Shown here piece by piece: positions 1 to 6,749 of a stretch of DNA of 19,329 nt. Under the pieces are notes generated by a model. The model saw only the letters and a list, made by a program, of their open reading frames with translations. It had not been told where the DNA came from and did not search any database. The translations under genes and the position numbers were made by a program. Each line of letters starts with the position of its first letter. The first letter of the stretch is position 1. The stretch covers positions 2,162 to 21,490 of the forward strand of contig DCAF01000002.1 in the NCBI GenBank assembly GCA_002311915.1. Reading direction: 5' to 3'. Origin of the DNA: Sulfurovum sp. UBA1140 (GTDB lineage: Bacteria; Campylobacterota; Campylobacteria; Campylobacterales; Sulfurovaceae).

Positions 1-20
1 GCCTTCTGATTCCAAGTTTT
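1..20 (+). repeat. Tail of a dispersed palindromic repeat, cut by the window edge
   Basis: The first 15 bases (GCCTTCTGATTCCAA) match, with one mismatch, the minus-strand sequence GCCTTCCGATTCCAA at 3343-3329, which lies inside the pseudopilin gene at 2802-3410. The window therefore appears to open in the end of another copy of the same repeat family. The rest of this copy is outside the window. Confidence 0.5.
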
Positions 21-50
21 GCTATAATGGTATTAAAAAGGAGAAGAGTG
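21..50 (+). promoter_or_regulatory. Promoter -10 box and ribosome binding site of the first operon
   Basis: GCTATAAT at 21-28 is a perfect -10 hexamer with the preceding G/C common in Campylobacterota. AAGGAG at 38-43 lies 7 nt before the ATG at 51. The -10 box directly adjoins the repeat tail at 1-20. The leader would be very short, with transcription starting near position 35. No clear -35 box is seen, which is usual in this phylum. Confidence 0.55.
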
Positions 51-785
51 ATGAAAAAAATAGTGTTATTTATAGCAATGGCAACAACGTTAAGCACGGC
101 TGATATGATTGGTGGAGAGGTCAATATTGGTTACTACAGCCACACGCCTAGTGGGGTGGCAAATTATGATGGTGACAGGGCTGATATTGAAAAAGATCTG
201 AATTGGGGGAGTGAGCAGGATATTTTTTTTAAAGTCTATTTTGAACATCCTATTCCTCTGATTCCTAATATTAAAGTAGGTTATAGCAATTTTTCACATG
301 AGGGTCATGGAACAGCAAGTAAAGATTTCTCTTGGGGTGGAGTTAAACTGTTTACTCTTGAAGATACGGTTGATACCAAACTTGATTTGAGCATGAGTGA
401 TATAACGCTCTACTATGAGATTTTGGACAATTGGCTTAATTTGGATGTTGGAGTTAATATTAAATATCTTGATGGTTTTATTGATGTCGAGACCACTACT
501 GAAAAAGAGCATAAAACTTTTGAAGTTCCACTTCCTATGCTTTATGCTAAAGCACGATTTGATATTCCTGCTACCGATGTGAGTTTTCAAATTGAAGGAA
601 ACTATGTTAGTTATGATGGTAATACCGTTTATGATGTTGAAATGGGGGCTAGATACACTTTTTTATTAGGACTTGGGGTAGAAGCTGGGTATAAGGCATT
701 TAAACTTAAATTTGATGATGTTGATGACCTTAGCTTGGATGCTGACTTTTCTGGCTTGTATGGAAAAGTTGTTTGGGATTTCTGA
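51..785 (+). CDS. Outer-membrane beta-barrel protein, TIGR04219-like
   Basis: A 244-aa protein predicted to sit in the outer membrane. Residues 1-17 form a signal peptide (short KK n-region, hydrophobic core, cleavage probably after STA). The remainder shows alternating hydrophobic/polar strands with aromatic ends, and the chain stops with WDF, the terminal phenylalanine expected of a BAM-assembled barrel. Length and overall pattern fit the TIGR04219 family of outer-membrane beta-barrels common in Campylobacterota, whose substrate is unknown. The ATG at 51 is preferred over the in-frame ATG at 27 because AAGGAG lies 7 nt upstream of 51, while the ATG at 27 overlaps the -10 box. The stop overlaps the start of the RDD gene (TGATG), so the two are translationally coupled. 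Family assignment is from recollection of sequence pattern, not a search. Confidence 0.8.
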   Translation: MKKIVLFIAMATTLSTADMIGGEVNIGYYSHTPSGVANYDGDRADIEKDLNWGSEQDIFFKVYFEHPIPLIPNIKVGYSNFSHEGHGTASKDFSWGGVKLFTLEDTVDTKLDLSMSDITLYYEILDNWLNLDVGVNIKYLDGFIDVETTTEKEHKTFEVPLPMLYAKARFDIPATDVSFQIEGNYVSYDGNTVYDVEMGARYTFLLGLGVEAGYKAFKLKFDDVDDLSLDADFSGLYGKVVWDF

Positions 786-1300
786 TGGCAAAGCAACGTT
801 TTAGAGACTTGAAAAAAGGTCAAGTTAACAACAATAAACCAACCAAAAAAAAGCCTAAAAAAGAGGGCTTAATCATCCCTTATGCTACCAATAAGCAAAA
901 GAGTAAAGCTGTTTTAACCGATATATTTATGTTGTTGATGCCCATTATGTATATTGTTTTTTATTTGGTCATGGATGGCAGAGAGGCTTTTGCCGAAGAT
1001 AAGATGTTGGGATGGCTCTATATTTTGGTTCCTTTTATTATTTTTCAATCAGCTTTTATGTTTTTTAGTAATGGGCAAACACCTGGGTATCGGGCGTATA
1101 AGATACGTGTGGTAGACACTGAAACTTTTTTAAAACCCCCACTCTTTTCGATTATTTTTAGAAATACAGCAATGGTTTTAAGCATCTTAACACTTTTTGG
1201 ATGGCTTATGATGTTTTTTAGAAAAGACCATAAAGGACTCCATGATCTGTTAAGTAATACATCTGTTATTAATGATCAACACCATAAAAACCGTGGATGA
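785..1300 (+). CDS. RDD family integral membrane protein
   Basis: A 171-aa inner-membrane protein. It has a lysine-rich cytoplasmic N-terminus (about residues 1-42) followed by hydrophobic segments near 46-63, 75-96 and 118-147. Family-like features are the G-x-T-P-G-Y-R-A-Y-K-I-R-V-V-D block between the second and third segments (about 97-111) and the closing K-D-H-K-G-L-H-D-L-L motif (about 147-156), both typical of RDD proteins. The family is widespread and mostly uncharacterised; transport roles have been proposed for some members. The start is the ATG inside the TGATG overlap with the upstream gene. An ATG 12 nt further upstream, inside that gene, is less likely. The 3' end overlaps the MFS gene by 4 bp (ATGA), so the three genes form one operon. 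Confidence 0.8.
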   Translation: MAKQRFRDLKKGQVNNNKPTKKKPKKEGLIIPYATNKQKSKAVLTDIFMLLMPIMYIVFYLVMDGREAFAEDKMLGWLYILVPFIIFQSAFMFFSNGQTPGYRAYKIRVVDTETFLKPPLFSIIFRNTAMVLSILTLFGWLMMFFRKDHKGLHDLLSNTSVINDQHHKNRG

Positions 1301-2400
1301 AAATTTATCTCTCTCTTTTTTACCTCTTCTATTTTGCATTAGTGGGGGTTTATGTTGTTTTTATGCCCAAGGTGTTGTTAGATTTTAACTATACTAAGGT
1401 CGAGGTAGGCATTATCTACGCGGCAGCTCCTTTTATGCGTTTTTTACTCCCCTTTGTTTTTAAGCACTTGATTGAGTTGACCGATAAAATTTTTACTATA
1501 TCCCTCTTTTTTACCTTTATTGCCACGTTAATCTTTTTAAATACGGTTGATAATTTTGCACTCTATCTTGTTGCCAACTTGCTCTTTGGTGCTTCTATGG
1601 GGGTGTCGCTTCCTTTTGTTGAGACCATTGCACTGCAACAAATTTCTAAAAAAAATTATGGAAAGATTCGACTTTGGGGTTCTGTAGGATTTATACTCAT
1701 TGCTCTGTGGTTGGGAAAAGTGCTTAGTGACCCTTATGAGGCACTCTATTATCTAAGTGCTATAGCTTTTTTAACACTGCTCTTTGGTTTGTCTGTTTTA
1801 CAATTTGATAAACAACCTAAAAAGGCAGAACAAGAGAGCGACAAATCATTTTCACTTAGCAAATTTTGGGCATTTTGGGGCAGTGTGTTTCTGATGCAAC
1901 TCGCTTTTGGAGGATTTTATAACTTCTTTACCATCTACGAGGTTGACCATGGTATCAGTTTAGAGATGGTCAGTTGGATGTGGACATTTGGGGTGGTTTG
2001 TGAGATTCTTATGCTCTATTTTCAAGGTGCTTTACTTCAACGAAATCTTTTAACCCTTTTAAAAGTGGCAACTCTATTAACAGCTTTTCGATGGTTAATT
2101 TTATATTTCTATGCTGATTCGGTTATAATAACTTTTGCTTCACAATCTCTACATGCTGTTAGTTTTGCTCTGTATCACACGGCAACCATTACCTATGTTT
2201 TTACACTCTATACACAAAAACGGTTGGCACAGCAGTTTCTTTTAGGGATTGGATTTGGATTGGGTGGTTCCATTGGAGCTTTACTTTCGGGACGAATTTA
2301 TGGTGAATATCTCTTTTTAATTGAGGCAATTATTACTTTAGGAGCATTTGGAATGCTCCTAATTCATGATAGACGAAAAGAGGACTACTTAAAGTTATAA
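1297..2400 (+). CDS. MFS transporter, MFS_1-like / HcaT-type
   Basis: A 367-aa polytopic inner-membrane protein with about 12 hydrophobic helices and very short loops, interrupted by a charged central loop (about residues 170-187). The N-terminal stretch has a first helix of the L-S-L-F-Y-L-F-Y-F type, then a short loop and the second helix. The K-I-R-L-W-G-S-V-G-F motif near 127-136 resembles the R-x-W-G-S-x-G-F signature of the MFS_1-like / 3-phenylpropionate permease group. The substrate cannot be predicted. The gene overlaps the RDD gene by 4 bp and runs 16 bp into the convergent pseudopilin gene. There is no space for a separate terminator, and the hairpin at 2341-2359 lies within this coding sequence. 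Confidence 0.8.
   Translation: MKIYLSLFYLFYFALVGVYVVFMPKVLLDFNYTKVEVGIIYAAAPFMRFLLPFVFKHLIELTDKIFTISLFFTFIATLIFLNTVDNFALYLVANLLFGASMGVSLPFVETIALQQISKKNYGKIRLWGSVGFILIALWLGKVLSDPYEALYYLSAIAFLTLLFGLSVLQFDKQPKKAEQESDKSFSLSKFWAFWGSVFLMQLAFGGFYNFFTIYEVDHGISLEMVSWMWTFGVVCEILMLYFQGALLQRNLLTLLKVATLLTAFRWLILYFYADSVIITFASQSLHAVSFALYHTATITYVFTLYTQKRLAQQFLLGIGFGLGGSIGALLSGRIYGEYLFLIEAIITLGAFGMLLIHDRRKEDYLKL
2341..2359. other. Perfect 8-bp inverted repeat at a convergent gene junction
   Basis: GGAGCATT-TGG-AATGCTCC forms an 8-bp perfect stem with a 3-nt loop. It lies inside the last codons of the MFS gene and about 26 bp beyond the stop of the convergent pseudopilin operon. No T-run follows on either strand, so it is not a textbook intrinsic terminator. 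It could still pause polymerase or protect 3' ends where the two transcripts meet. Confidence 0.4.
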
Positions 2401-2801
2401 TATCGAGCAGGGTAGTCCCCTTTAAGTAGAATCTCATCGGTATAAAAGATAAAGACGGGTTCTTCTCCCTCTTTAATACTTACGGGAATCTCCTCTTCTT
2501 CGGTAAGATTAATCTTTTTGAGTATCTTTTTAAGTGCTTCTCTGCTCTCTAAATCTTTAATATCAAACTCATCACGCAACAGTTCATAAGCATCTTTTTC
2601 ATCTTTGTCATATTTATAGACATTTGGGATTAAAAAAAGAGAGTTATCGAGTTCGCTGTTGCCTCGGTTTGAGATATAGACTGCCATGTCTTGATTTTTT
2701 CCTTGTAGTTCCATTGCTCCCATGACCACTATCGAGACAATAATAACGGCCATAATAACTTCGATAAGGGTAAAAGCTCTGTTTGTTTTTATACTTTTCA
2801 T
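2385..2801 (-). CDS. Minor pseudopilin, GspI-like (type II secretion)
   Basis: A 138-aa class III signal protein. The leader is 9 residues (M-K-S-I-K-T-N-R-A) and the mature N-terminus is F-T-L-I-E-V, with the conserved Glu at +5 and a hydrophobic helix to about residue 30. The rest is a short, charge-rich pseudopilin head ending in Y-N-F-K. The size and its position as the last gene of a gspG-led operon suggest GspI or another minor pseudopilin. Its head domain is too divergent for certainty. The residue before the cleavage site is Ala rather than Gly. The ATG follows directly after the stop of the preceding gene. The 3' end overlaps the convergent MFS gene by 16 bp. Confidence 0.75.
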   Translation of the reverse strand: MKSIKTNRAFTLIEVIMAVIIVSIVVMGAMELQGKNQDMAVYISNRGNSELDNSLFLIPNVYKYDKDEKDAYELLRDEFDIKDLESREALKKILKKINLTEEEEIPVSIKEGEEPVFIFYTDEILLKGDYPARYYNFK

Positions 2802-3410
2802 TTAGTAAAAGTTCCCACTATCTTTAATATTGTATTGGGGTTTAATCCAAAGCTCTTTGGCAACGTCGAGGTCTTCTACCTCTTGGGCTTCACCAAAATA
2901 ACTGGGGAAATAATAGAGACCCTGATTATTTTCAAGCACCATTTGGGTACTGCTTCCGTTGGCATAGAGGGTGTATCGTAGGGTAATTTTTTTATCTTTA
3001 ATTCGACCAAACTCTTCAACATGTACAAGGTGATTCTCTTTGTCCATTTTATAAACTTTAAGTGCAGTACCCAATGCAATATTGCCTTCATACGGGGTAA
3101 TGTTTGCACCTTTTGCAATGTAGCAGTCGGTAGATTTTTCTATACAGAAGAACTCTATATCTTCATCACTTTGAAATAGAGTTCGTAGGGTGTTAGAGAG
3201 ATTAGAGATTTTAAGGGTATCAACTTTTTGTTCTTGTTTTACCACCTCGGAAAAGACCATAAATCCTACCAATGAGATGATAAGAATAACAATAATAAGC
3301 TCTATTAGCGTAAAAGCTTTTGAAAAGTTTGGAATCGGAAGGCTCTGCCTCCTTGGTTCGGGAGTAAACTCTCCGTTCCCCAAGCAGTTTTTCAAGAAAA
3401 GCTTAAACAT
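2802..3410 (-). CDS. Minor pseudopilin, GspH-like, with a repeat-derived long leader
   Basis: A 202-aa prepilin-like protein. The N-methylation site K-A|F-T-L-I-E-L, with Glu at +5, starts at residue 33 and is followed by a hydrophobic helix to about residue 55. The head domain contains two closely spaced Cys (F-C-I-E-K-S-T-D-C-Y) that could form a disulfide. Its place between GspG and a GspI-like gene suggests GspH, but GspJ cannot be excluded. The 32-residue leader is unusual: minor pseudopilins normally have about 6-10. Residues from about 10 to 28 are encoded by a copy of the dispersed repeat found also at 13973-14094. The ATG lies 6 nt after the gspG stop. No good Shine-Dalgarno is seen there, so translation may depend on coupling. 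An AGGAGG occurs inside the repeat, but no standard start codon follows at a suitable distance. Confidence 0.75.
   Translation of the reverse strand: MFKLFLKNCLGNGEFTPEPRRQSLPIPNFSKAFTLIELIIVILIISLVGFMVFSEVVKQEQKVDTLKISNLSNTLRTLFQSDEDIEFFCIEKSTDCYIAKGANITPYEGNIALGTALKVYKMDKENHLVHVEEFGRIKDKKITLRYTLYANGSSTQMVLENNQGLYYFPSYFGEAQEVEDLDVAKELWIKPQYNIKDSGNFY
3329..3384 (-). repeat. Dispersed palindromic repeat copy A, inside a pseudopilin gene
   Basis: On the plus strand the element begins TTGGAATCGGAAGGCTCTG and ends CTCCGTTCCCCAAG. It contains the small palindrome AGGC-TCT-GCCT and a GGAACGGA-type arm. It shares its left part (GGCTCTGCCTC then TTCGGG) and its right part (GTAAAC, then CCGTT-CC-C) with the longer intergenic copy at 13973-14094. 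Its left end also matches the first 15 bases of the window. It lies in frame within the pseudopilin leader. Confidence 0.6.
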
Positions 3411-3416
3411 TCATAG

Positions 3417-3932
3417 TTACTTTTGGCAATCAGGAAAAAGAATGTCGGCTCCCTGTTCGGTTCCTCCCTCTTTTCTATCGGCACCAAAACTGACAATTTT
3501 AAACTCATTTTCACTTTTGATATAGGTTAAATGGCTTCCCCAAGAGTCTTTAGGTAATTTTTCTAAATAGGGAGCACTTGAGTAGTTGGGGTATCTCTCG
3601 GCATCAGGATTAGCAACCAACGCTTCTAAACCCTCATCGGTCTCGGGGTAGACTCCATTATCAAGTTTAAACATTTTAAGTGCTTGTTTGATAGAACCCA
3701 TCTGAGTACAAGCCAGTTTTCGTTGAGCTTGATTTCCTTGTCCAATGACTTGTGGTGCGACCAATCCTACTAAAAGACCTAAAATTAAAATAACAACGAG
3801 TAACTCAATGAGTGAAAAAGCCTTTCTCTCTGTTCTTCCTTGAATAGTATTAAATTTATCACTTAGTATTTCTGTTTTATTTTGTTTTAATATTGCCTGC
3901 TTTTTTATGAGTGGGTTGTAAACTTTAGCCAT
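3417..3932 (-). CDS. gspG: Major pseudopilin GspG (type II secretion)
   Basis: A 171-aa major pseudopilin that polymerises into the periplasmic T2SS pseudopilus. After the leader comes R-K-A|F-S-L-I-E-L-L-V-V-I-L (Glu at +5), then a hydrophobic helix. The head carries the GspG signatures D-N-G-V-Y-P-E-T-D-E-G-L-E-A-L, Y-L-E-K-L-P-K-D-S-W-G and the calcium-loop-like G-A-D-R-K-E-G-G near the C-terminus. Two Cys, one in the helix/head junction (A-C-T-Q-M) and one in the last four residues, could form a disulfide. The leader of 38 residues is much longer than usual. The start is supported by AGGAAA about 8 nt upstream of the ATG and by the absence of any in-frame ATG, GTG or TTG closer to the cleavage site. 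It is the first gene of the minus-strand pseudopilin operon. Confidence 0.92.
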   Translation of the reverse strand: MAKVYNPLIKKQAILKQNKTEILSDKFNTIQGRTERKAFSLIELLVVILILGLLVGLVAPQVIGQGNQAQRKLACTQMGSIKQALKMFKLDNGVYPETDEGLEALVANPDAERYPNYSSAPYLEKLPKDSWGSHLTYIKSENEFKIVSFGADRKEGGTEQGADILFPDCQK

Positions 3933-3996
3933 GTTTAAATTTCCTTAGTTAGTTTAGGTTATAATATCAGTGATTTTACTTGAATTGAGCTTTATA
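3933..3996. promoter_or_regulatory. Divergent promoter region between gspG and gspK
   Basis: The 64-bp gap contains a nearly palindromic GGTTATAATATC. On the plus strand TATAAT at 3960-3965 would start transcription about 25 bp before gspK. On the minus strand TATTAT (3966-3961) or TATAAC (3963-3958) would serve gspG, with AGGAAA as its ribosome site. The two -10 boxes overlap, so the two secretion operons may be co-regulated or mutually exclusive. A second TATAAT at 3993-3998 overlaps the gspK start codon. Confidence 0.5.
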
Positions 3997-4920
3997 ATGG
4001 ATAAAACAAAAAGAGGTATTGCCCTTTTTATTACACTTTTAATCATCGCCTCTATTTTATCAATAGTTGCGGTCTCTTTTAGTTATTTGGAAAAGGCTCG
4101 ACATGATGCGAGTCGTGTCTCTGCATTGATTCAAGGGAACTTACTGTACAAACATACAACAAATATTTTAAAACGAATTTTTCCCAAAGGGAAAGCAGAC
4201 AGTAAAAAATTGGATATTTTATACACCATGCCGTTGATGTTATCGGCAAAAAAGAGTGATTTTATGGTCAACCTACAGTGCCGACCGATTTTGGTGGGAG
4301 TACCAATAGTATGGTTAGATGAGGATTTTAGTAAAAAAACTCCCGCTCGATATGAGTTGGCAAGAGAAGTTTTAACCACGATTATGGAACTTTATGAGAT
4401 AAGGAATCCAAGTCAATTTGAAACGGCTCTTTTTGCTGTTATCACAGGAAAAGAAGAGGCTGATCGTGAGTATTCTAAAAGATTAACTCTGCCCAAAGGG
4501 TTCTCATCAAAAAAGCAGTTTGAGCGTTTTCTTTTAGATTATCGTTTGAGGTATGACGATGAGAATATTTATAAAGTACCTTGGGAACAATATTTTACCT
4601 TTATTGACGTGACCAAAAATGCGGTGATTGATGGGGGTTATCTTAGTGTTGAGCTTATCTCCTCAGCCTTTGATATTCCCATAGATATTGTCAGAGAAGG
4701 GTGGATAATCAATAGTGAGTTTGAAACAAAACCAACCCTTACAAAATTTTTAGAGGATAATGGAGTGATGATTAAACCCAATAAGAGACTCTTTTCGGAT
4801 AAGGGTCTTAATGCCATACATTGTGAGCAGACCTATGCTTACCGTGATGGTCATTATCGTTTTAGTTTTGATTATTCAGATGAAAGGAGTGTTAATTTTG
4901 AATTTAATGGGAGGATCTAA
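3997..4920 (+). CDS. gspK: GspK-like minor pseudopilin (type II secretion)
   Basis: A 307-aa protein with a 7-residue leader, M-D-K-T-K-R-G|I-A-L-F-I-T-L-L-I-I-A-S, followed by a hydrophobic helix. Unlike the other pseudopilins it has no Glu at +5. That is the known hallmark of GspK, which caps the tip of the pseudopilus. The large head (about 270 residues) and the R-G-x-A-L-F-I-T-L-L-I start fit GspK. The ATG at 3997 was chosen because it gives the normal short leader. A GTG at 3970 in the same frame would add nine residues and lies almost at the predicted transcription start. The gene opens the long plus-strand secretion operon and overlaps the next gene by about 23 bp. Within the head, two segments around residues 125-230 are helix-rich, as in GspK alpha-domains, but this cannot be verified without a search. 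Confidence 0.75.
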   Translation: MDKTKRGIALFITLLIIASILSIVAVSFSYLEKARHDASRVSALIQGNLLYKHTTNILKRIFPKGKADSKKLDILYTMPLMLSAKKSDFMVNLQCRPILVGVPIVWLDEDFSKKTPARYELAREVLTTIMELYEIRNPSQFETALFAVITGKEEADREYSKRLTLPKGFSSKKQFERFLLDYRLRYDDENIYKVPWEQYFTFIDVTKNAVIDGGYLSVELISSAFDIPIDIVREGWIINSEFETKPTLTKFLEDNGVMIKPNKRLFSDKGLNAIHCEQTYAYRDGHYRFSFDYSDERSVNFEFNGRI

Positions 4921-5833
4921 CCGTAGAGTGTTGATTCATGAAAATATGAAACCTATAAGCCATAGTGGGAGTATTGATATTATATTGACCCCACAGTTTT
5001 ATACGTTTTTGCGTGAAGAGTTGGCAATTAAGTTTGCTTACCAAGCCAAGCAGATTGCACCAGCACTCTTTGATGACTATTTAGAAATAGGAAAAGAGTA
5101 CCAATATCATGTTTTTAAATCTAACAGTTATTGGTATTTTTTTGCTTACAGTATTGATGAAATCATCAGTTTTTTAGAAGAGAAAGGGGTTGAAGCCCAT
5201 CAAGTTGGTAAAATCTATTTTGCACAAGAGTTGGCATCGGTATTAGAAGCACCAATGGTTCTAGGTGAAGAAGAGGCGATGCAGTCAATGGGAGACATTG
5301 TTGCCATAATCCCAAAGCGTTTAATAAATCCAGAGGATGATATTTATCAAGAGATAGATTTGTCTAAAGTCTCCTTGCATAATGGTATTGCACTAAGTAG
5401 CTCTTATGAGTCGGTCATTCCATTAAAGCAAACGGTGTTTATTACAACCCTTTTGGTGGTACTTGGGGGGGTATTTTTGGCAGAAGGGAATCGAATTAAA
5501 GGCTCTCTTGAAAATATCGAAGCGAAAAGAGATTTGATTTTGGTAAAAAATCCAAAACTTGCCTCAACACTGATTCGTAACAGTGAGCTTGGTAAATATG
5601 AACCCATTGATAAAAAAGAGCGTTTGAAACGAGACAGCATTAAAGTATTATCAAAAATGCTCTCGGCTAAAAGTGTTTTAAAAATGTTATCGGTTGACGA
5701 TAAAAGTGTTATGGCATCCATTGAGACCAAAGATGCCAACAGTGCTAAACAGATAAGAAATCGTGCAAAAACTAAAAAATTTACGATTAAACCAATGGGT
5801 AGTGGTCAGATACAACTGGAGAAAAAAATATGA
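4898..5833 (+). CDS. GspL-like inner-membrane platform protein (type II secretion)
   Basis: A 311-aa bitopic protein by architecture. It has a cytoplasmic part of about 175 residues, one transmembrane helix (about 178-196, T-V-F-I-T-T-L-L-V-V-L-G-G), a coiled segment (about 198-245), and a small C-terminal periplasmic domain ending Q-I-Q-L-E-K-K-I. That layout and the position between gspK and a gspM-like gene indicate GspL, which links the GspE ATPase to the inner-membrane platform. The cytoplasmic part is shorter than the roughly 230 residues of classical GspL. The open frame extends back to 4811. AAGGAG at 4884-4889 lies 8 nt before the TTG at 4898, so that start is chosen; the ATG at 4907 is the alternative (17-nt spacing). 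The 3' end overlaps the next gene by 4 bp (ATGA). The call rests mainly on architecture and context. Confidence 0.6.
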   Translation: MNLMGGSNRRVLIHENMKPISHSGSIDIILTPQFYTFLREELAIKFAYQAKQIAPALFDDYLEIGKEYQYHVFKSNSYWYFFAYSIDEIISFLEEKGVEAHQVGKIYFAQELASVLEAPMVLGEEEAMQSMGDIVAIIPKRLINPEDDIYQEIDLSKVSLHNGIALSSSYESVIPLKQTVFITTLLVVLGGVFLAEGNRIKGSLENIEAKRDLILVKNPKLASTLIRNSELGKYEPIDKKERLKRDSIKVLSKMLSAKSVLKMLSVDDKSVMASIETKDANSAKQIRNRAKTKKFTIKPMGSGQIQLEKKI

Positions 5834-6246
5834 ATTTAATGACCTTGAAACGATTTAAAAATGAGCTTATTATTCTAATCGCTTCTCTGTTTGTACTGCT
5901 TAGTTTTGGATATAAACTTTCGGCTAAAGAGCATGTAGCCAAAGAGATAATTGAGATAGAGAATTCGATGACTCAAATTGGTAAAGTCTCTGGATTGAAA
6001 CAGTTGTGGGGCGATAAGGGTATTGCTAAAGAGGCTGAAAAGTTTAAAACAGTGGTGGCAAAGAGTAAAATAAAATCATTTGAGAAGCGTTCTAAAAAAA
6101 TGGTGGCAAAATATGAAAATTTAAATGTTAAAGAGCTTAACAGTGTGATGAATCAACTGCTCAAAACCCCTTTTCAAATTTCAAAACTTATGGTGACTGA
6201 ACAAGCCAAAGAGCAATATAGAATGGAGTTCACATGCAAATGGTAA
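5830..6246 (+). CDS. GspM-like bitopic protein (type II secretion)
   Basis: A 138-aa protein with a basic cytoplasmic N-terminus, one transmembrane helix (about residues 13-30), then a lysine/glutamate-rich periplasmic part. The latter is probably coiled-coil for about 60 residues before a small C-terminal segment. GspM has this organisation and binds GspL in the inner-membrane platform. The gene lies directly after the GspL-like gene (4-bp ATGA overlap) and before a GspN-like gene, the conserved L-M-N order. Primary sequence alone would not identify it, so the name is an inference from order and topology. The 3' end overlaps the following gene by 13 bp. Confidence 0.5.
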   Translation: MNLMTLKRFKNELIILIASLFVLLSFGYKLSAKEHVAKEIIEIENSMTQIGKVSGLKQLWGDKGIAKEAEKFKTVVAKSKIKSFEKRSKKMVAKYENLNVKELNSVMNQLLKTPFQISKLMVTEQAKEQYRMEFTCKW

Positions 6247-6749
6247 AATGGATTTTTGGTGGATTTTTTCTACTTATTCCTTTCTTGTGGTTTTTAGCCC
6301 CCAAACAAGAGATCTATTATCTTATGGAAAAAGAGTTAGAAAAAGAGGGAGTGGTCATTAGTAATGAGACATTTACCGATGGATGGTTTGGTTTAACCAT
6401 TAGCGATGCCGATATTTATTTTAAAGGCATTCCCATTGCCCATGCCTCATCGTTAGAGTTGGATATTCTCTTTTTTTACAATCAACTTCGTATTACTTCC
6501 GTTGTTTTGGATAAATCGTTACACAATATTGCACCCAAGCAGGTGAATGAAGTGGTGGCAACGTACAGTGTGATTAAACCGTTTAAAGTGGCAATTGAGG
6601 GGAGTGGCTCTTTTGGAGAGATACAAGGGGGTGTCTACTTAGATAAAGGTATGGTACAGCTCACTTTCCCTGAGGTTAAAGATATTAATGCACTTAAAAA
6701 ATTCTTGAAAAAAGATGCAACAGGATGGTATTATGAAAAAATTTATTAA
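6234..6749 (+). CDS. GspN-like type II secretion protein
   Basis: A 171-aa protein with an N-terminal transmembrane anchor (about residues 4-22) and a periplasmic domain rich in beta-strands. The segment F-T-D-G-W-F-G-L-T-I-S-D-A-D-I-Y-F-K-G and the later L-E-L-D-I-L-F-F-Y-N-Q-L-R-I resemble GspN, an accessory component whose precise role is unresolved even in well-studied systems. It follows the GspL- and GspM-like genes and precedes gspC. GGAG ends 5 nt before the ATG at 6234, which supports that start over the in-frame ATG at 6240. It overlaps gspM by 13 bp and gspC by 17 bp. Confidence 0.6.
   Translation: MQMVKWIFGGFFLLIPFLWFLAPKQEIYYLMEKELEKEGVVISNETFTDGWFGLTISDADIYFKGIPIAHASSLELDILFFYNQLRITSVVLDKSLHNIAPKQVNEVVATYSVIKPFKVAIEGSGSFGEIQGGVYLDKGMVQLTFPEVKDINALKKFLKKDATGWYYEKIY

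Noticed and set aside
294..590. Minus-strand open frame of 98 codons inside the first beta-barrel gene
   Set aside because: Antisense to a well-supported gene with signal peptide and promoter; the peptide shows no domain features.
3190..3525. Plus-strand open frame of 111 codons opposite two pseudopilin genes
   Set aside because: It spans the gspG/pseudopilin junction on the opposite strand, has no ribosome site, and its peptide is low-complexity Ser/Phe-rich, as expected of an antisense shadow.
3970..3996. GTG start for gspK, 27 nt upstream of the chosen ATG
   Set aside because: It would lengthen the short prepilin-like leader and lies almost at the predicted transcription start. The ATG gives the canonical 7-residue leader ending in Gly.
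4811..4897. Upstream ATG for the GspL-like gene
   Set aside because: It would overlap gspK by 110 bp and add a hydrophobic stretch read out of frame from gspK. A proper AAGGAG precedes the later TTG.
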